This document shows positions 24,937 through 34,167 of a stretch of DNA of 64,000 nucleotides, one piece after another. The translations under genes were made by a program, and so were the position numbers. Numbering within the stretch: the stretch's first letter is position 1; each line of letters starts with the position of its first letter. The notes beneath the pieces were generated by a model. It did no database searches, was not told the origin of the DNA, and saw only the letters and a program-made list of their open reading frames with translations. The stretch covers positions 42,887-106,886 of the forward strand of contig JBCCYN010000001.1 in NCBI GenBank assembly GCA_039189655.1, given 5' to 3'. This DNA comes from Acuticoccus sp039189655. GTDB taxonomy: Bacteria > Pseudomonadota > Alphaproteobacteria > Rhizobiales > Amorphaceae.

Positions 24937-27900
24937 TCACTCTGCTGGCGCGGCCGCTTCCTCTTCTTTGACGCCCGTCTGGGCCGCTCTTTCGCGCTGG
25001 CTGCCATCGGTCAGGAGAATGCGCATCAACGGCGGCACAACGAGGAGTGTGAGGACCGCCGAAACGGCAAGGCCGCCCACCACAACGGAGCCTAGCCCAC
25101 GATAAAGCTCTGAGCCCGCCCCAGGGATCAGCACCAGCGGCAGCATCCCGCACACACTGGTGAGCGTGGACATGAAGATGGGCCGGATCCGGTTGTTGAC
25201 GGCTTCCAGGATGGCATCACGGGATGCCATTCCCTCCTCCCGGAAGTGGTAGAGCGCCTGGTGCACGATAAGGATCGCGTTGTTCACCACAATTCCCACC
25301 AGGATTACGAATCCCAACAATGTCAGCATATCGAGGGGTTGCTGTTGCAGCGTGTTGAGGAGCGCAAGACCACCCACACCGCCAGCCGCAGCCACGGGCA
25401 CCGAAATCATGATGACGAGGGGCAGCAAAAAACTCTCAAAAAGCACGGCCATCACCAGGTAAACGACGATGAGTGCAAACAGGAGATTGAGCTGGAGCGC
25501 GTCCCAGGTCTCGGTGAGTTCATCGGCAGTGCCGGTCATGGAAAAGCGAACGCCCGGTGGTATACCCTCCGCGACGAGGGTCGCGACCACCTCGTCTTCA
25601 AGGAGTTCCAGAGCCGATTCCAACGCCATATCGTTGGATGGGCGGACCTCTAACGTGATGGTCCGCAGGCGCTCGCGGTGGCGAATCTCCGTCGGCCCGG
25701 CGGTAATGCTTACGTCCGCCAACGCGCTCACGGGCAAGATGCGACCGGTGGGCGTTACCACCGGCAACCGCTCGATGGCCTGGGTCTGCTCGCCGCCGCT
25801 CCCGGCCTGAAGCTCGCCGCCCTTGAGCGTCAGATCCAAGATATCGGCACCGACGGTGACCTCGTCCACCCGCACGCCATCATTGTAGGCGTCTATGGTG
25901 GCAGCCAGCGTACGGGCGCTCACGCCAGCGTCGGCCAAACGGATGCGATCGGGCACCGCGCGCACTTCCGGCGAACCAAGTTCAAGCCCTGGCAACGGAC
26001 GGAATTGGTGCCCCTCCTGGCGCGGCAGCAACTGCGCAATTTTTTGGGCCGCGCGCCCCGCCACCATCAGGATCGGCTCCAGTTCAGGCCCAGAAACGTT
26101 GAGCTCGATGGCGCGCCCTCCACCGATGCCGCGCCCGAAGATGGAGGGCTGGGTCATGAAGCCGAAGGTGCCCGGCTCGGAAAAGACCGGCCGCGACAGG
26201 ATGGGGATGAGTTCGCCCGCCCGGGTCCCGTCCACAGCAGTGGCGCCCACGAAGGACGTTCCGGTGCGCGCCACGAAGAAGAAGGAATCGATGGTCGGCG
26301 GACCATCGGGGGGCTGTTCTTCTTCCCAAAGCGGCCGTGCGGCCCGTTCCACCCGCTCTGCGATGGAATTGGTAGTGTCGAGATTGTAGCCAGGCGGCGG
26401 GATGAGGATGCCGAACACCAGGTTGCGGTTGCCTTCCGGCAAGTATTCCAGCTTAGGCAAGTTGTCGACGACGAAGGCGATTGCCCCGGCGCTGACGATA
26501 AAGACGACGATCAGTCCAAAAGCGCGGCTCGCATTTACCGCCCGGACGTATTTCAGCGTGATCCAGCGAAACGCCCGTGCAAAATGGTCGATGACCGGAA
26601 TGAAGATGGGCTTTGCGGCGACCCCCTTGGTGAGGATGCGCGACGACAGCGCCGGGATCACCGTAATGGCGACCACGAGGGACAGCATCACGGCCACCGA
26701 GATCGCCACGGCGATGTCGCGGAAAAGCTGCCCCGCTTCCAACTCCATGGTGAGGATGGGGATGAACACCATCACCGTGGTGAGCGCAGACACCAGGATC
26801 GCGCCCCACACCTGACGCGCGCCTTCGTAGGCCGCGTCCCTTGCCGACAAACCATTCTGACGGAGCCGATAAATGTTCTCGAGCACCACGATGGCGGCGT
26901 CGACCACCATTCCCACGGCAAATGCGATCCCGGCGAGGGAGATCACGTTGAGGGTGCGCCCCAGCGCGCTCATGGCCACAAATGAGGCCACCACAGAGAT
27001 GGGGATCGAGAGGGAGACGATCAGAGTCGCTCGGGGCGAGCGCAGGAACACCATGAGCACGGTGGCGGCGAGAAGCCCACCTACCCAAATATTCTGGATC
27101 ACCAGGTCAATGGCGCTCGTGATGTAGACGGTCTCGTCATAGACCTGCTCGAAGGTGAGGTTTTGGGCCGTGAGCGGGCCGGCGATGAGTGCGTCGCGGG
27201 CTTCGCGAACGCCCTCCATCGTTTCGATCACATTGGCGCCCGTTTCGCGCACCACGTTGATGGCGATGGCCGCTTCACCGCGATGGCGGATGCGGGTTTG
27301 TGGCTCCTTGTAGCCGAACTCCACCTCGGCAATATCGCCTAAAAGCACCCGGCCGAGCCCGCGGACCGTCGTGCCTGGCTGGGCGGCCGCGTTAGATCGC
27401 ATGACGACGGCTTTAATGTCGGCCGCGTTGTTGAGCTGACCTTGGGCACGCACCACGTAGCGGCGCTTGCCCTCGTCAATGTCGCCCGCAGAAACGGATA
27501 TGTTTTCCGAGCGAAGCCGCTCGATGATTTGGGGAATTGTGAGCCGATACTGGGCAAGCCGTTCCGGCCGGATGATGATTTGTAGCTCGCGCTCCGACCC
27601 GCCGAAGACGTTCGTCCCAGAAATACCCTCCACCCGCTCAAAGGCTTCGCGCACCACGTCGTCGGCAAAATCTCCGAACTGATGGATCGGTGTCGTGTTG
27701 CCCGGCGCCCGCTTCATGATGAACCAGGCAATGGGGTTATCTTCCGAGCCGGAGGTGCCCAGGGTGGGCTCGTCCGCCTCATCGGGATAGCCCGACACGC
27801 GGTCGAGCCGGTTGGCGACGAGCAGAAGCGCGCGGTTCATGTTGGTGCCGACGGCGAATTCTAGCGTAATTTCCGCCTGACCGCGCCGGGACTGGGAGGT

Positions 27901-28140
27901 CATGGATTCCAGGCCCTCAAGGCCCTTCAGCTCATCCTCCTGCTTGTTGACAATCTCCCGCTCCACCTCCACGGGCGCCGCGCCGGCCCATTCGGTCTCC
28001 ACGGTGATCACCGGCTTACGAACGTCCGGCGTCAGCTGGATAGGAATTTGCGTGAGCGCCAGGTAGCCGAAGAGGAGCGCCATCAGCACCACAGCCACCA
28101 CTGCGATGGGGCGCTCGATGGCGGCCTTGATCACGTTCAC
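24937..28140 (-). CDS. RND efflux transporter, inner-membrane pump 1
   Basis: 1067-aa AcrB-like pump with 12 membrane helices and two large periplasmic loops. TM4 reads GMVVDAAIVVLEN, keeping the first proton-relay Asp but with Ala in place of the second, and TM10 reads VGIVVNNAILIV without the relay Lys. It is therefore of a different subgroup from the pump at 38498. It exports drugs, metabolites or lipids using proton motive force. Its start overlaps the adaptor gene's stop by four bases (ATGA); no outer-membrane channel gene is linked. Confidence 0.92.
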   Translation of the reverse strand: MNVIKAAIERPIAVVAVVLMALLFGYLALTQIPIQLTPDVRKPVITVETEWAGAAPVEVEREIVNKQEDELKGLEGLESMTSQSRRGQAEITLEFAVGTNMNRALLLVANRLDRVSGYPDEADEPTLGTSGSEDNPIAWFIMKRAPGNTTPIHQFGDFADDVVREAFERVEGISGTNVFGGSERELQIIIRPERLAQYRLTIPQIIERLRSENISVSAGDIDEGKRRYVVRAQGQLNNAADIKAVVMRSNAAAQPGTTVRGLGRVLLGDIAEVEFGYKEPQTRIRHRGEAAIAINVVRETGANVIETMEGVREARDALIAGPLTAQNLTFEQVYDETVYITSAIDLVIQNIWVGGLLAATVLMVFLRSPRATLIVSLSIPISVVASFVAMSALGRTLNVISLAGIAFAVGMVVDAAIVVLENIYRLRQNGLSARDAAYEGARQVWGAILVSALTTVMVFIPILTMELEAGQLFRDIAVAISVAVMLSLVVAITVIPALSSRILTKGVAAKPIFIPVIDHFARAFRWITLKYVRAVNASRAFGLIVVFIVSAGAIAFVVDNLPKLEYLPEGNRNLVFGILIPPPGYNLDTTNSIAERVERAARPLWEEEQPPDGPPTIDSFFFVARTGTSFVGATAVDGTRAGELIPILSRPVFSEPGTFGFMTQPSIFGRGIGGGRAIELNVSGPELEPILMVAGRAAQKIAQLLPRQEGHQFRPLPGLELGSPEVRAVPDRIRLADAGVSARTLAATIDAYNDGVRVDEVTVGADILDLTLKGGELQAGSGGEQTQAIERLPVVTPTGRILPVSALADVSITAGPTEIRHRERLRTITLEVRPSNDMALESALELLEDEVVATLVAEGIPPGVRFSMTGTADELTETWDALQLNLLFALIVVYLVMAVLFESFLLPLVIMISVPVAAAGGVGGLALLNTLQQQPLDMLTLLGFVILVGIVVNNAILIVHQALYHFREEGMASRDAILEAVNNRIRPIFMSTLTSVCGMLPLVLIPGAGSELYRGLGSVVVGGLAVSAVLTLLVVPPLMRILLTDGSQRERAAQTGVKEEEAAAPAE

Positions 28141-29321
28141 TGGGTCTGCTCCGCGGGCGCCACGGCCGACCCCGTCGTCACCGCGCCACCGGGATCTTCA
28201 AAGGCGATGGGCTGACCCGGCCGCAGCCGCTCGTTGCCGCGCACCACCACCAGATCGCCGGGCGAGACCTCACCGCTCACCTCATAGCGGTCGTCAATGG
28301 CGGTGCCGAGCGAGATGCGACGCGGCACAGCTTTGCCGTCCACAGCCACAAACACGATCCAGCCGTTCACCTGCTGTACCAGCGCATCCTTTGCGACGGA
28401 GACCACTTCGCGAAGCGGACCCACCGGAGCCAGAACAGTGACGCTCTGCCCCGCCGCAAGCGGTTTTGACGACTGCGTCTCGCCGATGGAAAAGCGCACT
28501 GGTCGGGTTCTGGTGGCTGGGCTTTCCGACGGGACGACGGCGCGCACCTGGGCAACCCCTGGAGCGCCATCATCCATCAGCGTCGACACCGTGTCTCCTG
28601 GTTTGAGCGCTGCAACGATCTCCGTCGGCACGTCGGCCTCGATCTCCAGGCGCGTGTCATCAATGACGGTGGCGACCGCACCACCCGCGGTCAGATAGTC
28701 GCCAGTGCTCGCCTCCCGTGCCAGGACGACGCCGGAAAAAGGCGCGCCGATGACGGCGTTTTTCCGGCGATATCGAGCGGTTTCCACCTGGGCTTCGGCC
28801 ACAGCGAGCGCCGCCTCTGCCCGGGCAAGTTCCGCCAACTTGCTGGCGTGTTCCTGGACAAGGTCATCGGCCCGGCCCTGGCTGAAAGCCGCCGATCCTT
28901 CAAGCTGCCGGGTGCGCTCCATCACCTGTTCGGCCAAGTCCTCGTTCGCCTCGGCGACCTTCAAGCCGGCTCGAACTTGGGTAAGGGTCGCCTCCGCCCC
29001 GTCGAGCTCGATTTCGAGAAGCTCCGTATCGATCCGGACAAGGGGATCGCCATTTTCGACCCGATCCCCCACGCGCACGAAAATTTCCGCCACGATGCCG
29101 GGAATGCGCGTGGCGACGACGCTCTCCTCGATGGCGACGAGCCGCGCGATGATGGGCTGAGTCTCGGCAACTTCAATCACCGTGACCGGGTCCACGAGCA
29201 CACCCGCGGGTCCACGCTGGGCGTTGGCACCCTCCGCGCCGAGGGCAGCGCCCAAAGCGGCACTGATCATCGCCAGACGGCAAAACCGGTTCCACCACCG
29301 GCAGCCTCCCTCAACGATCAT
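28137..29321 (-). CDS. RND efflux periplasmic adaptor (membrane fusion protein) 1
   Basis: 394-aa HlyD/AcrA-type adaptor that bridges pump 1 to an outer-membrane channel. Order: N-terminal signal or anchor (hydrophobic ALGAALGAEGANA), lipoyl half-motif EIFVRVGDRVENGDPLVRIDT, a helical hairpin of about 110 residues, second lipoyl half GAPFSGVVLAREASTGDYL, then beta-barrel. It is the first gene of the pump operon and overlaps pump 1 by four bases. A shorter start within the first 15 residues is possible. Confidence 0.9.
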   Translation of the reverse strand: MIVEGGCRWWNRFCRLAMISAALGAALGAEGANAQRGPAGVLVDPVTVIEVAETQPIIARLVAIEESVVATRIPGIVAEIFVRVGDRVENGDPLVRIDTELLEIELDGAEATLTQVRAGLKVAEANEDLAEQVMERTRQLEGSAAFSQGRADDLVQEHASKLAELARAEAALAVAEAQVETARYRRKNAVIGAPFSGVVLAREASTGDYLTAGGAVATVIDDTRLEIEADVPTEIVAALKPGDTVSTLMDDGAPGVAQVRAVVPSESPATRTRPVRFSIGETQSSKPLAAGQSVTVLAPVGPLREVVSVAKDALVQQVNGWIVFVAVDGKAVPRRISLGTAIDDRYEVSGEVSPGDLVVVRGNERLRPGQPIAFEDPGGAVTTGSAVAPAEQTQ

Positions 29322-29460
29322 CGGTTATCCTCGCCCTTAAGCATCAAAGCTCCATGCAACTTAGTGCGCCGCGCGTCGCCGCCTACGCCACCCGACACCA
29401 CGAGCCCAATTCCGTCACCGTTCGTCAGAGCGCCCACACCTGGAGGTGCTCTGGCAGTGC

Positions 29461-30309
29461 TCAACCGCCCCCGGTTCGCTGGCGTTCCGTGCGGCGGCGG
29501 ATCATTTCCATCGTTGTCAGGAGCATGATGGAAAGCGCCACCAATATCGAGGCAAGGGCAAGGATCGTTGGACTGATCTGCTCGCGAAGCCCCGAAAACA
29601 TGCGCACCGTCATGGGTGTCTGCTCCGGCCCCGCCAAGAACAGGACCACCACCACCTCGTCAAGGGAGGTGATGAACGCAAAGAGCGCGCCGGCGATGAT
29701 GCCAGGCAGCAGAAGCGGCAGGATCACCTTGAAAAAAGTGGTGGTTTGGTTCGCTCCCAAGGACTGGGAGGCGCGGATCAATTGATTGTCGAATCCTGCG
29801 AGCGCCGCCGTTACGGTGATGACGACGAATGGCGCGCCCAGCACCACGTGGCTCATGATGATGGAAAAGTACGTCTGCGACAGGTTGGCGCGTGCGTAAA
29901 AGGAGAACAGCGCCGCGGCCGTGATGATGAGCGGCACGATCATGGGCGCGATGAGAAAGGCTGTGATTGCCGCCCGCGCCGGCATCTCCCGCCGCGACAG
30001 ACCGAGGGCGGCTAGGGTTCCAAGGGTTGTGGCGATGATTGTCGAGGTGATCGCGATGAAGAAGGAGTTGCCGATGGACGCAATCCACTCCTCGCTGCCC
30101 AGCAACGCATCGTACCAGCGCATGGAATAACCTTCCGGGCGCAGCGCCAGCATGTCAGGCGTAAACGTGAAATAGGGCTCGGCGTTGAAAGACAGCGGGA
30201 TGATCACGATGATCGGCGCGATCAGAAAGAAGAAGATGAGGCCGCAGATCACCAGGTAGGTGCGGTGCCAGATGCGCTCGAGCCGGGTGGCGTGCTGAGG
30301 AAGGGCCAT
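29461..30309 (-). CDS. ABC transporter permease, polyamine type (PotC-like)
   Basis: 282-aa inner-membrane permease with six predicted helices and an EAA-type cytoplasmic loop (LIRASQSLGANQTTTFFKVILPLLLPGI). The family imports spermidine, putrescine or similar cations. The frame is open for 34 more codons upstream, overlapping the potB-like gene, but the ATG at 30309 lies four bases after that gene's stop and begins before TM1. Last gene of the four-gene importer operon. Confidence 0.88.
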   Translation of the reverse strand: MALPQHATRLERIWHRTYLVICGLIFFFLIAPIIVIIPLSFNAEPYFTFTPDMLALRPEGYSMRWYDALLGSEEWIASIGNSFFIAITSTIIATTLGTLAALGLSRREMPARAAITAFLIAPMIVPLIITAAALFSFYARANLSQTYFSIIMSHVVLGAPFVVITVTAALAGFDNQLIRASQSLGANQTTTFFKVILPLLLPGIIAGALFAFITSLDEVVVVLFLAGPEQTPMTVRMFSGLREQISPTILALASILVALSIMLLTTMEMIRRRTERQRTGGG

Positions 30310-30313
30310 CACA

Positions 30314-31603
30314 TCACCCGAATTTGAGCCGCTCAACGCCCACCAGCTTGTTGAAGAGCCAGTAGAAGACGAGGACGCCAACCAGGAGAAGCGTCGCGAG
30401 CGCGAGCGCAAGGCGCAGTTGCGACAGTGAACCGGTCATGCGGTCGGCGATCAGGTTCGAGATAAAGACGCCCGATTCACCGCCCACCAGCGCCGGCGTG
30501 ATGTAGTAGCCAATGGCCAGGATGAAGACGAGGAGAACCCCCGCCGCCAAGCCGGGAATGGTGAGGGGAAAGTACACCGTCAGATGAGCGCGCAGCGGCG
30601 TTGCCCCCATGGACCGGGCCGCCCGGGTAAGGCTCGGCGGGATCGTTTTCATCACCGAATAAAGCGGTAGCACCATGAAGGGCAGGAGGATGTGCGTCAT
30701 GGCGACGACGGTGCCGATCCGGTTGTAGATGAGCCTAAACCGATTGCCGTCATCCACGACGCCCAGGAAGACGAGGACGTCATTCACCACCCCCTGCTGC
30801 TGTAGGAGGACGATCCAAGCCGATGTGCGCACCAGAAGCGACGTCCAGAACGGCAAAAGCACCAGGATCATCAGAAGGTTCGCCTTCTTCAGCGGGAGCG
30901 TCGCCAGAAGGTGGGCGATGGGATAACCCAGCACGATGGTGAGCATCGTGATGAGAAGGCTCATCCACGCTGTCTGTAGGAAAATCCCGCGATAAACGCG
31001 CACGTCCTCCGAACGCGGTACGATTTCGCCTTCGGTGTTGTACTCAAAGTCGAGGGCGCGCAGGTAGTAGGCCGGCGTGACGGTGCGCGTTTCCCGCTGG
31101 ATCAACTTCCATAAACGACGGTCACCCCAACCCTCGTTCTTCGCGATGAGCGCTTCCTTGAAGGGTGCGGTGAGTTCGTCCGCCCCGCGCATGCCACGCA
31201 TCATGATGGAGCGGGCGCCGGGAAGTTCGGCATTGAGCCGGGCGGCGGCACGGCCGATGGTGGCCCGACCGCCGTCGTTGAGGTCGGTGACCATCGCCGC
31301 GAACACAGTTTCGTCCGGCAGCCCTTCCCCGTCCCAACCGCCGATCACCGATGTGGTTGTGGGCAGATACTGGGCGATCTCGGGGTTCATCACCGAGCGC
31401 ACCATCATCTGCGCGATGGGAACCATGTATGTGATGAGGAGGAACGCAAAGAGCGGCAAGACCAGCAAAAAAGCGTTACGCCGAGCCCTTGAGTTCGCGG
31501 CCCGCAGTGCCGCCTTGAGGGGTTTTCCGTCCGCAGTTTTGAGCTGTTGGGGCGCATCCACGACGCCGCCAGCCATCCCGGCAGAGGCCGCCGCGTCGCT
31601 CAC
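30314..31603 (-). CDS. ABC transporter permease, polyamine type (PotB-like)
   Basis: 429-aa permease with a canonical EAA loop (LTRAARSMGATPLRAHLTVYFPLTIPGL). It is longer than E. coli PotB because of an insertion of about 140 residues between TM1 and TM2, predicted periplasmic, with no motif I recognise. Such enlarged P1 loops occur in alphaproteobacterial homologues and may contact the binding protein. It follows the binding-protein gene after a 140-bp gap with two hairpins. Confidence 0.88.
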   Translation of the reverse strand: MSDAAASAGMAGGVVDAPQQLKTADGKPLKAALRAANSRARRNAFLLVLPLFAFLLITYMVPIAQMMVRSVMNPEIAQYLPTTTSVIGGWDGEGLPDETVFAAMVTDLNDGGRATIGRAAARLNAELPGARSIMMRGMRGADELTAPFKEALIAKNEGWGDRRLWKLIQRETRTVTPAYYLRALDFEYNTEGEIVPRSEDVRVYRGIFLQTAWMSLLITMLTIVLGYPIAHLLATLPLKKANLLMILVLLPFWTSLLVRTSAWIVLLQQQGVVNDVLVFLGVVDDGNRFRLIYNRIGTVVAMTHILLPFMVLPLYSVMKTIPPSLTRAARSMGATPLRAHLTVYFPLTIPGLAAGVLLVFILAIGYYITPALVGGESGVFISNLIADRMTGSLSQLRLALALATLLLVGVLVFYWLFNKLVGVERLKFG

Positions 31604-31676
31604 GAAGCTGGCCTGCTGCTTGGGTGTGCTGCGCTTTTTAACCGGAAACGAATGACCTCAAGCCTTTAGTTTTTCA

Positions 31677-31730
31677 CCCGCCAGCTGGCGGGAGTTTGGT
31701 GACGCGCCCACCGGCCAAAGGCCGGCGGGC
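31677..31730 (-). promoter_or_regulatory. Two intercistronic hairpins after the polyamine-type binding-protein gene
   Basis: Read as mRNA from the minus strand, GCCCGCCGGCC-TTT-GGCCGGTGGGC (31730-31706, one mismatch) is followed by the perfect palindrome CCCGCCAGCTGGCGGG (31692-31677). Neither is followed by a U-tract. Placed directly after the binding-protein stop, they may protect that part of the message or partly terminate it, giving more binding protein than permease. Confidence 0.6.
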
Positions 31731-31743
31731 TTTGGTTCGATGA

Positions 31744-32847
31744 CTAGGACGAGAGCCAGGCGTTGAAGCGCTCTTCCAGGGAATCGCCGTAATCGGCCCA
31801 GAACTCCACGTTGAAGCGGATCGCCTTTCCGTCAAAATTCTCCGGCGCCGTGGGCATATGCTCCATCATCTCCACACCGCTCGCCTCGTGGGTCCCGATG
31901 AGCGGGATCGAGGATTTGCGGGCAGGCGCGTAGGCGATGAACTTGGTCTGATCGGCAAGGCGCTGGGTATCGGTGGCAAAGTTCAGGAAGTCATAGATCA
32001 TGTCTTCCTTGCCGGTATCCACCGGAACCACCCAACCATCGGCCTCGAACATCTGGCCGTCCCAAATGATTTTGAACGGCTGATCCTCGTTCACTTGAGC
32101 GTTGAAAATACGCCCGTTGTAGGCCGACGCAATGGTGACTTCACCATCGGCGAGAAGCTGCGGCGGTTGGGCGCCAGCGTCCCACCAAATGATGGAATCC
32201 TTGATGGAATCGAGCTTTGCGAAAGCGCGATCCTGGCCTTCCTGGGTGGCGAGCACGTCATAGACTTCGCCGGGCGACACACCGTCGGCAAGGAGCGCCC
32301 ACTCAAGGTTCTTTTGGGGGATTTTTTCGAACGCCCGAGTGCCTGGGAACGTTGCCACGTCGAACACGTCGGCGATGGAAGCGGGCGCATCTTTGCCGTC
32401 GAACGCTTCGGTGTTGTAGGCAAAAAGGGTCGCGTAAAGGATCTGCGGGACAAAGCAGTCGCCGGTGGTTTCAGCAACGAAGTCATCCCGCGAGGACGTT
32501 CCGTCGGGCGCTTTGGCGAGGCGGTCCCAGTCGATCTCCAGGATGAGCCCTTCGTCGCATGCGCGCTGGGCGTCGGACTGCAACATGTCCACCACGTCCC
32601 AGGTCACGTTGCCCGCTTCCACCTGACTGCGGATCCCGGCAAGGGCCTGGTTGGATTTGTCTTCTTCCAGGATTTTGACGCCGGTTTTCGCAGTGTAGGG
32701 CTCGTAATAGGCGCCGCGCTGGGATGCCGAGTAGGCGCCGCCCCAGGAAACCGCCGTCAACGTGTCGTCCTGCGCCGACGCGGCCCCCACGGCCCCGGTG
32801 AACGCAAGGGCCGATACGGCCGTACCGAGTGCGATGTGCTTTAGCAA
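31744..32847 (-). CDS. ABC transporter substrate-binding protein, polyamine type (PotD/PotF-like)
   Basis: 367-aa periplasmic binding protein. The signal peptide (KHIALGTAVSALAFTGAVGAASA) ends about residue 23, then LTAVSWGGAYSASQR and later DVVDMLQSD, WALLADGV and PVDTGKED typical of the PotD/extracellular family 1 group. I chose a TTG start at 32847 because GGGAGAG lies at the right distance and it places the signal peptide at the N-terminus; upstream in-frame ATGs would bury it. The ligand is probably a polyamine or related amine, not certain. Confidence 0.85.
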   Translation of the reverse strand: MLKHIALGTAVSALAFTGAVGAASAQDDTLTAVSWGGAYSASQRGAYYEPYTAKTGVKILEEDKSNQALAGIRSQVEAGNVTWDVVDMLQSDAQRACDEGLILEIDWDRLAKAPDGTSSRDDFVAETTGDCFVPQILYATLFAYNTEAFDGKDAPASIADVFDVATFPGTRAFEKIPQKNLEWALLADGVSPGEVYDVLATQEGQDRAFAKLDSIKDSIIWWDAGAQPPQLLADGEVTIASAYNGRIFNAQVNEDQPFKIIWDGQMFEADGWVVPVDTGKEDMIYDFLNFATDTQRLADQTKFIAYAPARKSSIPLIGTHEASGVEMMEHMPTAPENFDGKAIRFNVEFWADYGDSLEERFNAWLSS

Positions 32848-32986
32848 AATCTCTCTCCCGTTTTGTTTCGGGTCGGCACTCCCACCAACCCGTTGGCTTC
32901 GTCTGTTATCTCTGCTCGGGGGCAACATTCGTGCCGAAACCTCGTCCCCGATGCTGCGACGATTTTCGCGCATGGAGCGCATCGTC

Positions 32987-34090
32987 TCAGCTCACGATGG
33001 GGTCAAGGGCATGGCAGTCCGATATCTTCCACCCCACCTTGACGTCGTCCCCAGCCTTAAGCGCGCGGTCGTCGCCGTGGTTGGGCACCTTGACGATGAA
33101 CTGATCGTTTCCGGCAACATTGAGGCGGGCGCGGATGGTGTCCCCGAGGTAGATTAACTCTTCGATCCGGCCGTCAAGGCGGGTGTCGAGCCCGTCAGGA
33201 TTAAGCTCCACGCGCTCTGGCCGCAGCGACAAGGTGGTGCGCGACCCGGCGCCGTTCACATTCACCGCGCTCGCCACCACTTCCGCGCCGGTGTCGAGAC
33301 CCACCTTGCAGGTGCCGTTGGAAACTTCCTGGACGGTGCCGGACAGTTTGTTGTTCTCGCCGATGAATTGGGCGACGAACGAATTTTTCGGGTGCTCGTA
33401 AAGCTCTTCGGGGGGCGAGAGCTGCTGGATCACACCATCGTTGAAGACGGCCACCCGGTCGGACATGGTGAGCGCTTCGGTCTGGTCGTGGGTCACGTAG
33501 ACCACCGTGACGCCGATATTTTCGTGGATGTGCTTGATTTCGTACTGCATCTGCTCGCGCAGCTGCTTGTCGAGGGCGCCCAGCGGCTCATCCATCAGCA
33601 CGAGGTTCGGCTCAAAAACGAGGGCCCGCGCCACGGCAACCCGTTGCTGCTGGCCGCCGGAAAGCTGCGCTGGCCGCCGCCCGCCGTAGCCTGGCAACTC
33701 CACCATTTCGAGCGCTTTGCCCACGCGTTCCTTGATTTCGGTTTTGGATTTACCGCGAACTTTCAAAGGGTAGGCGAGGTTTTCGCCCACTGTCATGTGG
33801 GGAAAGAGGGCGTAGTTCTGGAACACCATGCCGATCCCCCGCTTGTGAGGCGGCAGCATGCTGATCTCTTGGTCTTCCAGGAAAATTTTGCCCCTGGTGG
33901 GCGGCTCAAAGCCGGCAAGCATCATCAGGCAAGTGGTTTTCCCGGAGCCTGACGGGCCCAACATCGTTAAGAATTCGCCGGCGGCAATGTCGAGGTTGAG
34001 GTCTTTAACGACAAGGCTTTCGCCGTCGTAACTTTTCTGTACGCCTCCGAATTTTACGTTGGCGCCGGCTTCCGACTTCCGTCCTGCCAC
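32987..34090 (-). CDS. ABC transporter ATP-binding protein, polyamine type (PotA-like)
   Basis: 367-aa ATPase that powers the PotBC-like permeases. Walker A GPSGSGKTT, Q-loop in VFQNYALFPHM, ABC signature LSGGQQQRVAVARA, Walker B LVLMDEPLGALD and His of VTHDQTEA are all intact, followed by a C-terminal TOBE-type regulatory domain. It is the first gene of the operon ATPase, binding protein, permease, permease. The 139-bp gap to the binding-protein start may carry its own promoter. Confidence 0.93.
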   Translation of the reverse strand: MAGRKSEAGANVKFGGVQKSYDGESLVVKDLNLDIAAGEFLTMLGPSGSGKTTCLMMLAGFEPPTRGKIFLEDQEISMLPPHKRGIGMVFQNYALFPHMTVGENLAYPLKVRGKSKTEIKERVGKALEMVELPGYGGRRPAQLSGGQQQRVAVARALVFEPNLVLMDEPLGALDKQLREQMQYEIKHIHENIGVTVVYVTHDQTEALTMSDRVAVFNDGVIQQLSPPEELYEHPKNSFVAQFIGENNKLSGTVQEVSNGTCKVGLDTGAEVVASAVNVNGAGSRTTLSLRPERVELNPDGLDTRLDGRIEELIYLGDTIRARLNVAGNDQFIVKVPNHGDDRALKAGDDVKVGWKISDCHALDPIVS

Positions 34091-34167
34091 GCAGTCATCC
34101 CCGTTGTTGCCGCATTATACGGCATGCTCAAACTGTTGGCGTCAAGCGTTGGGTGGGCGGGGGTGCT

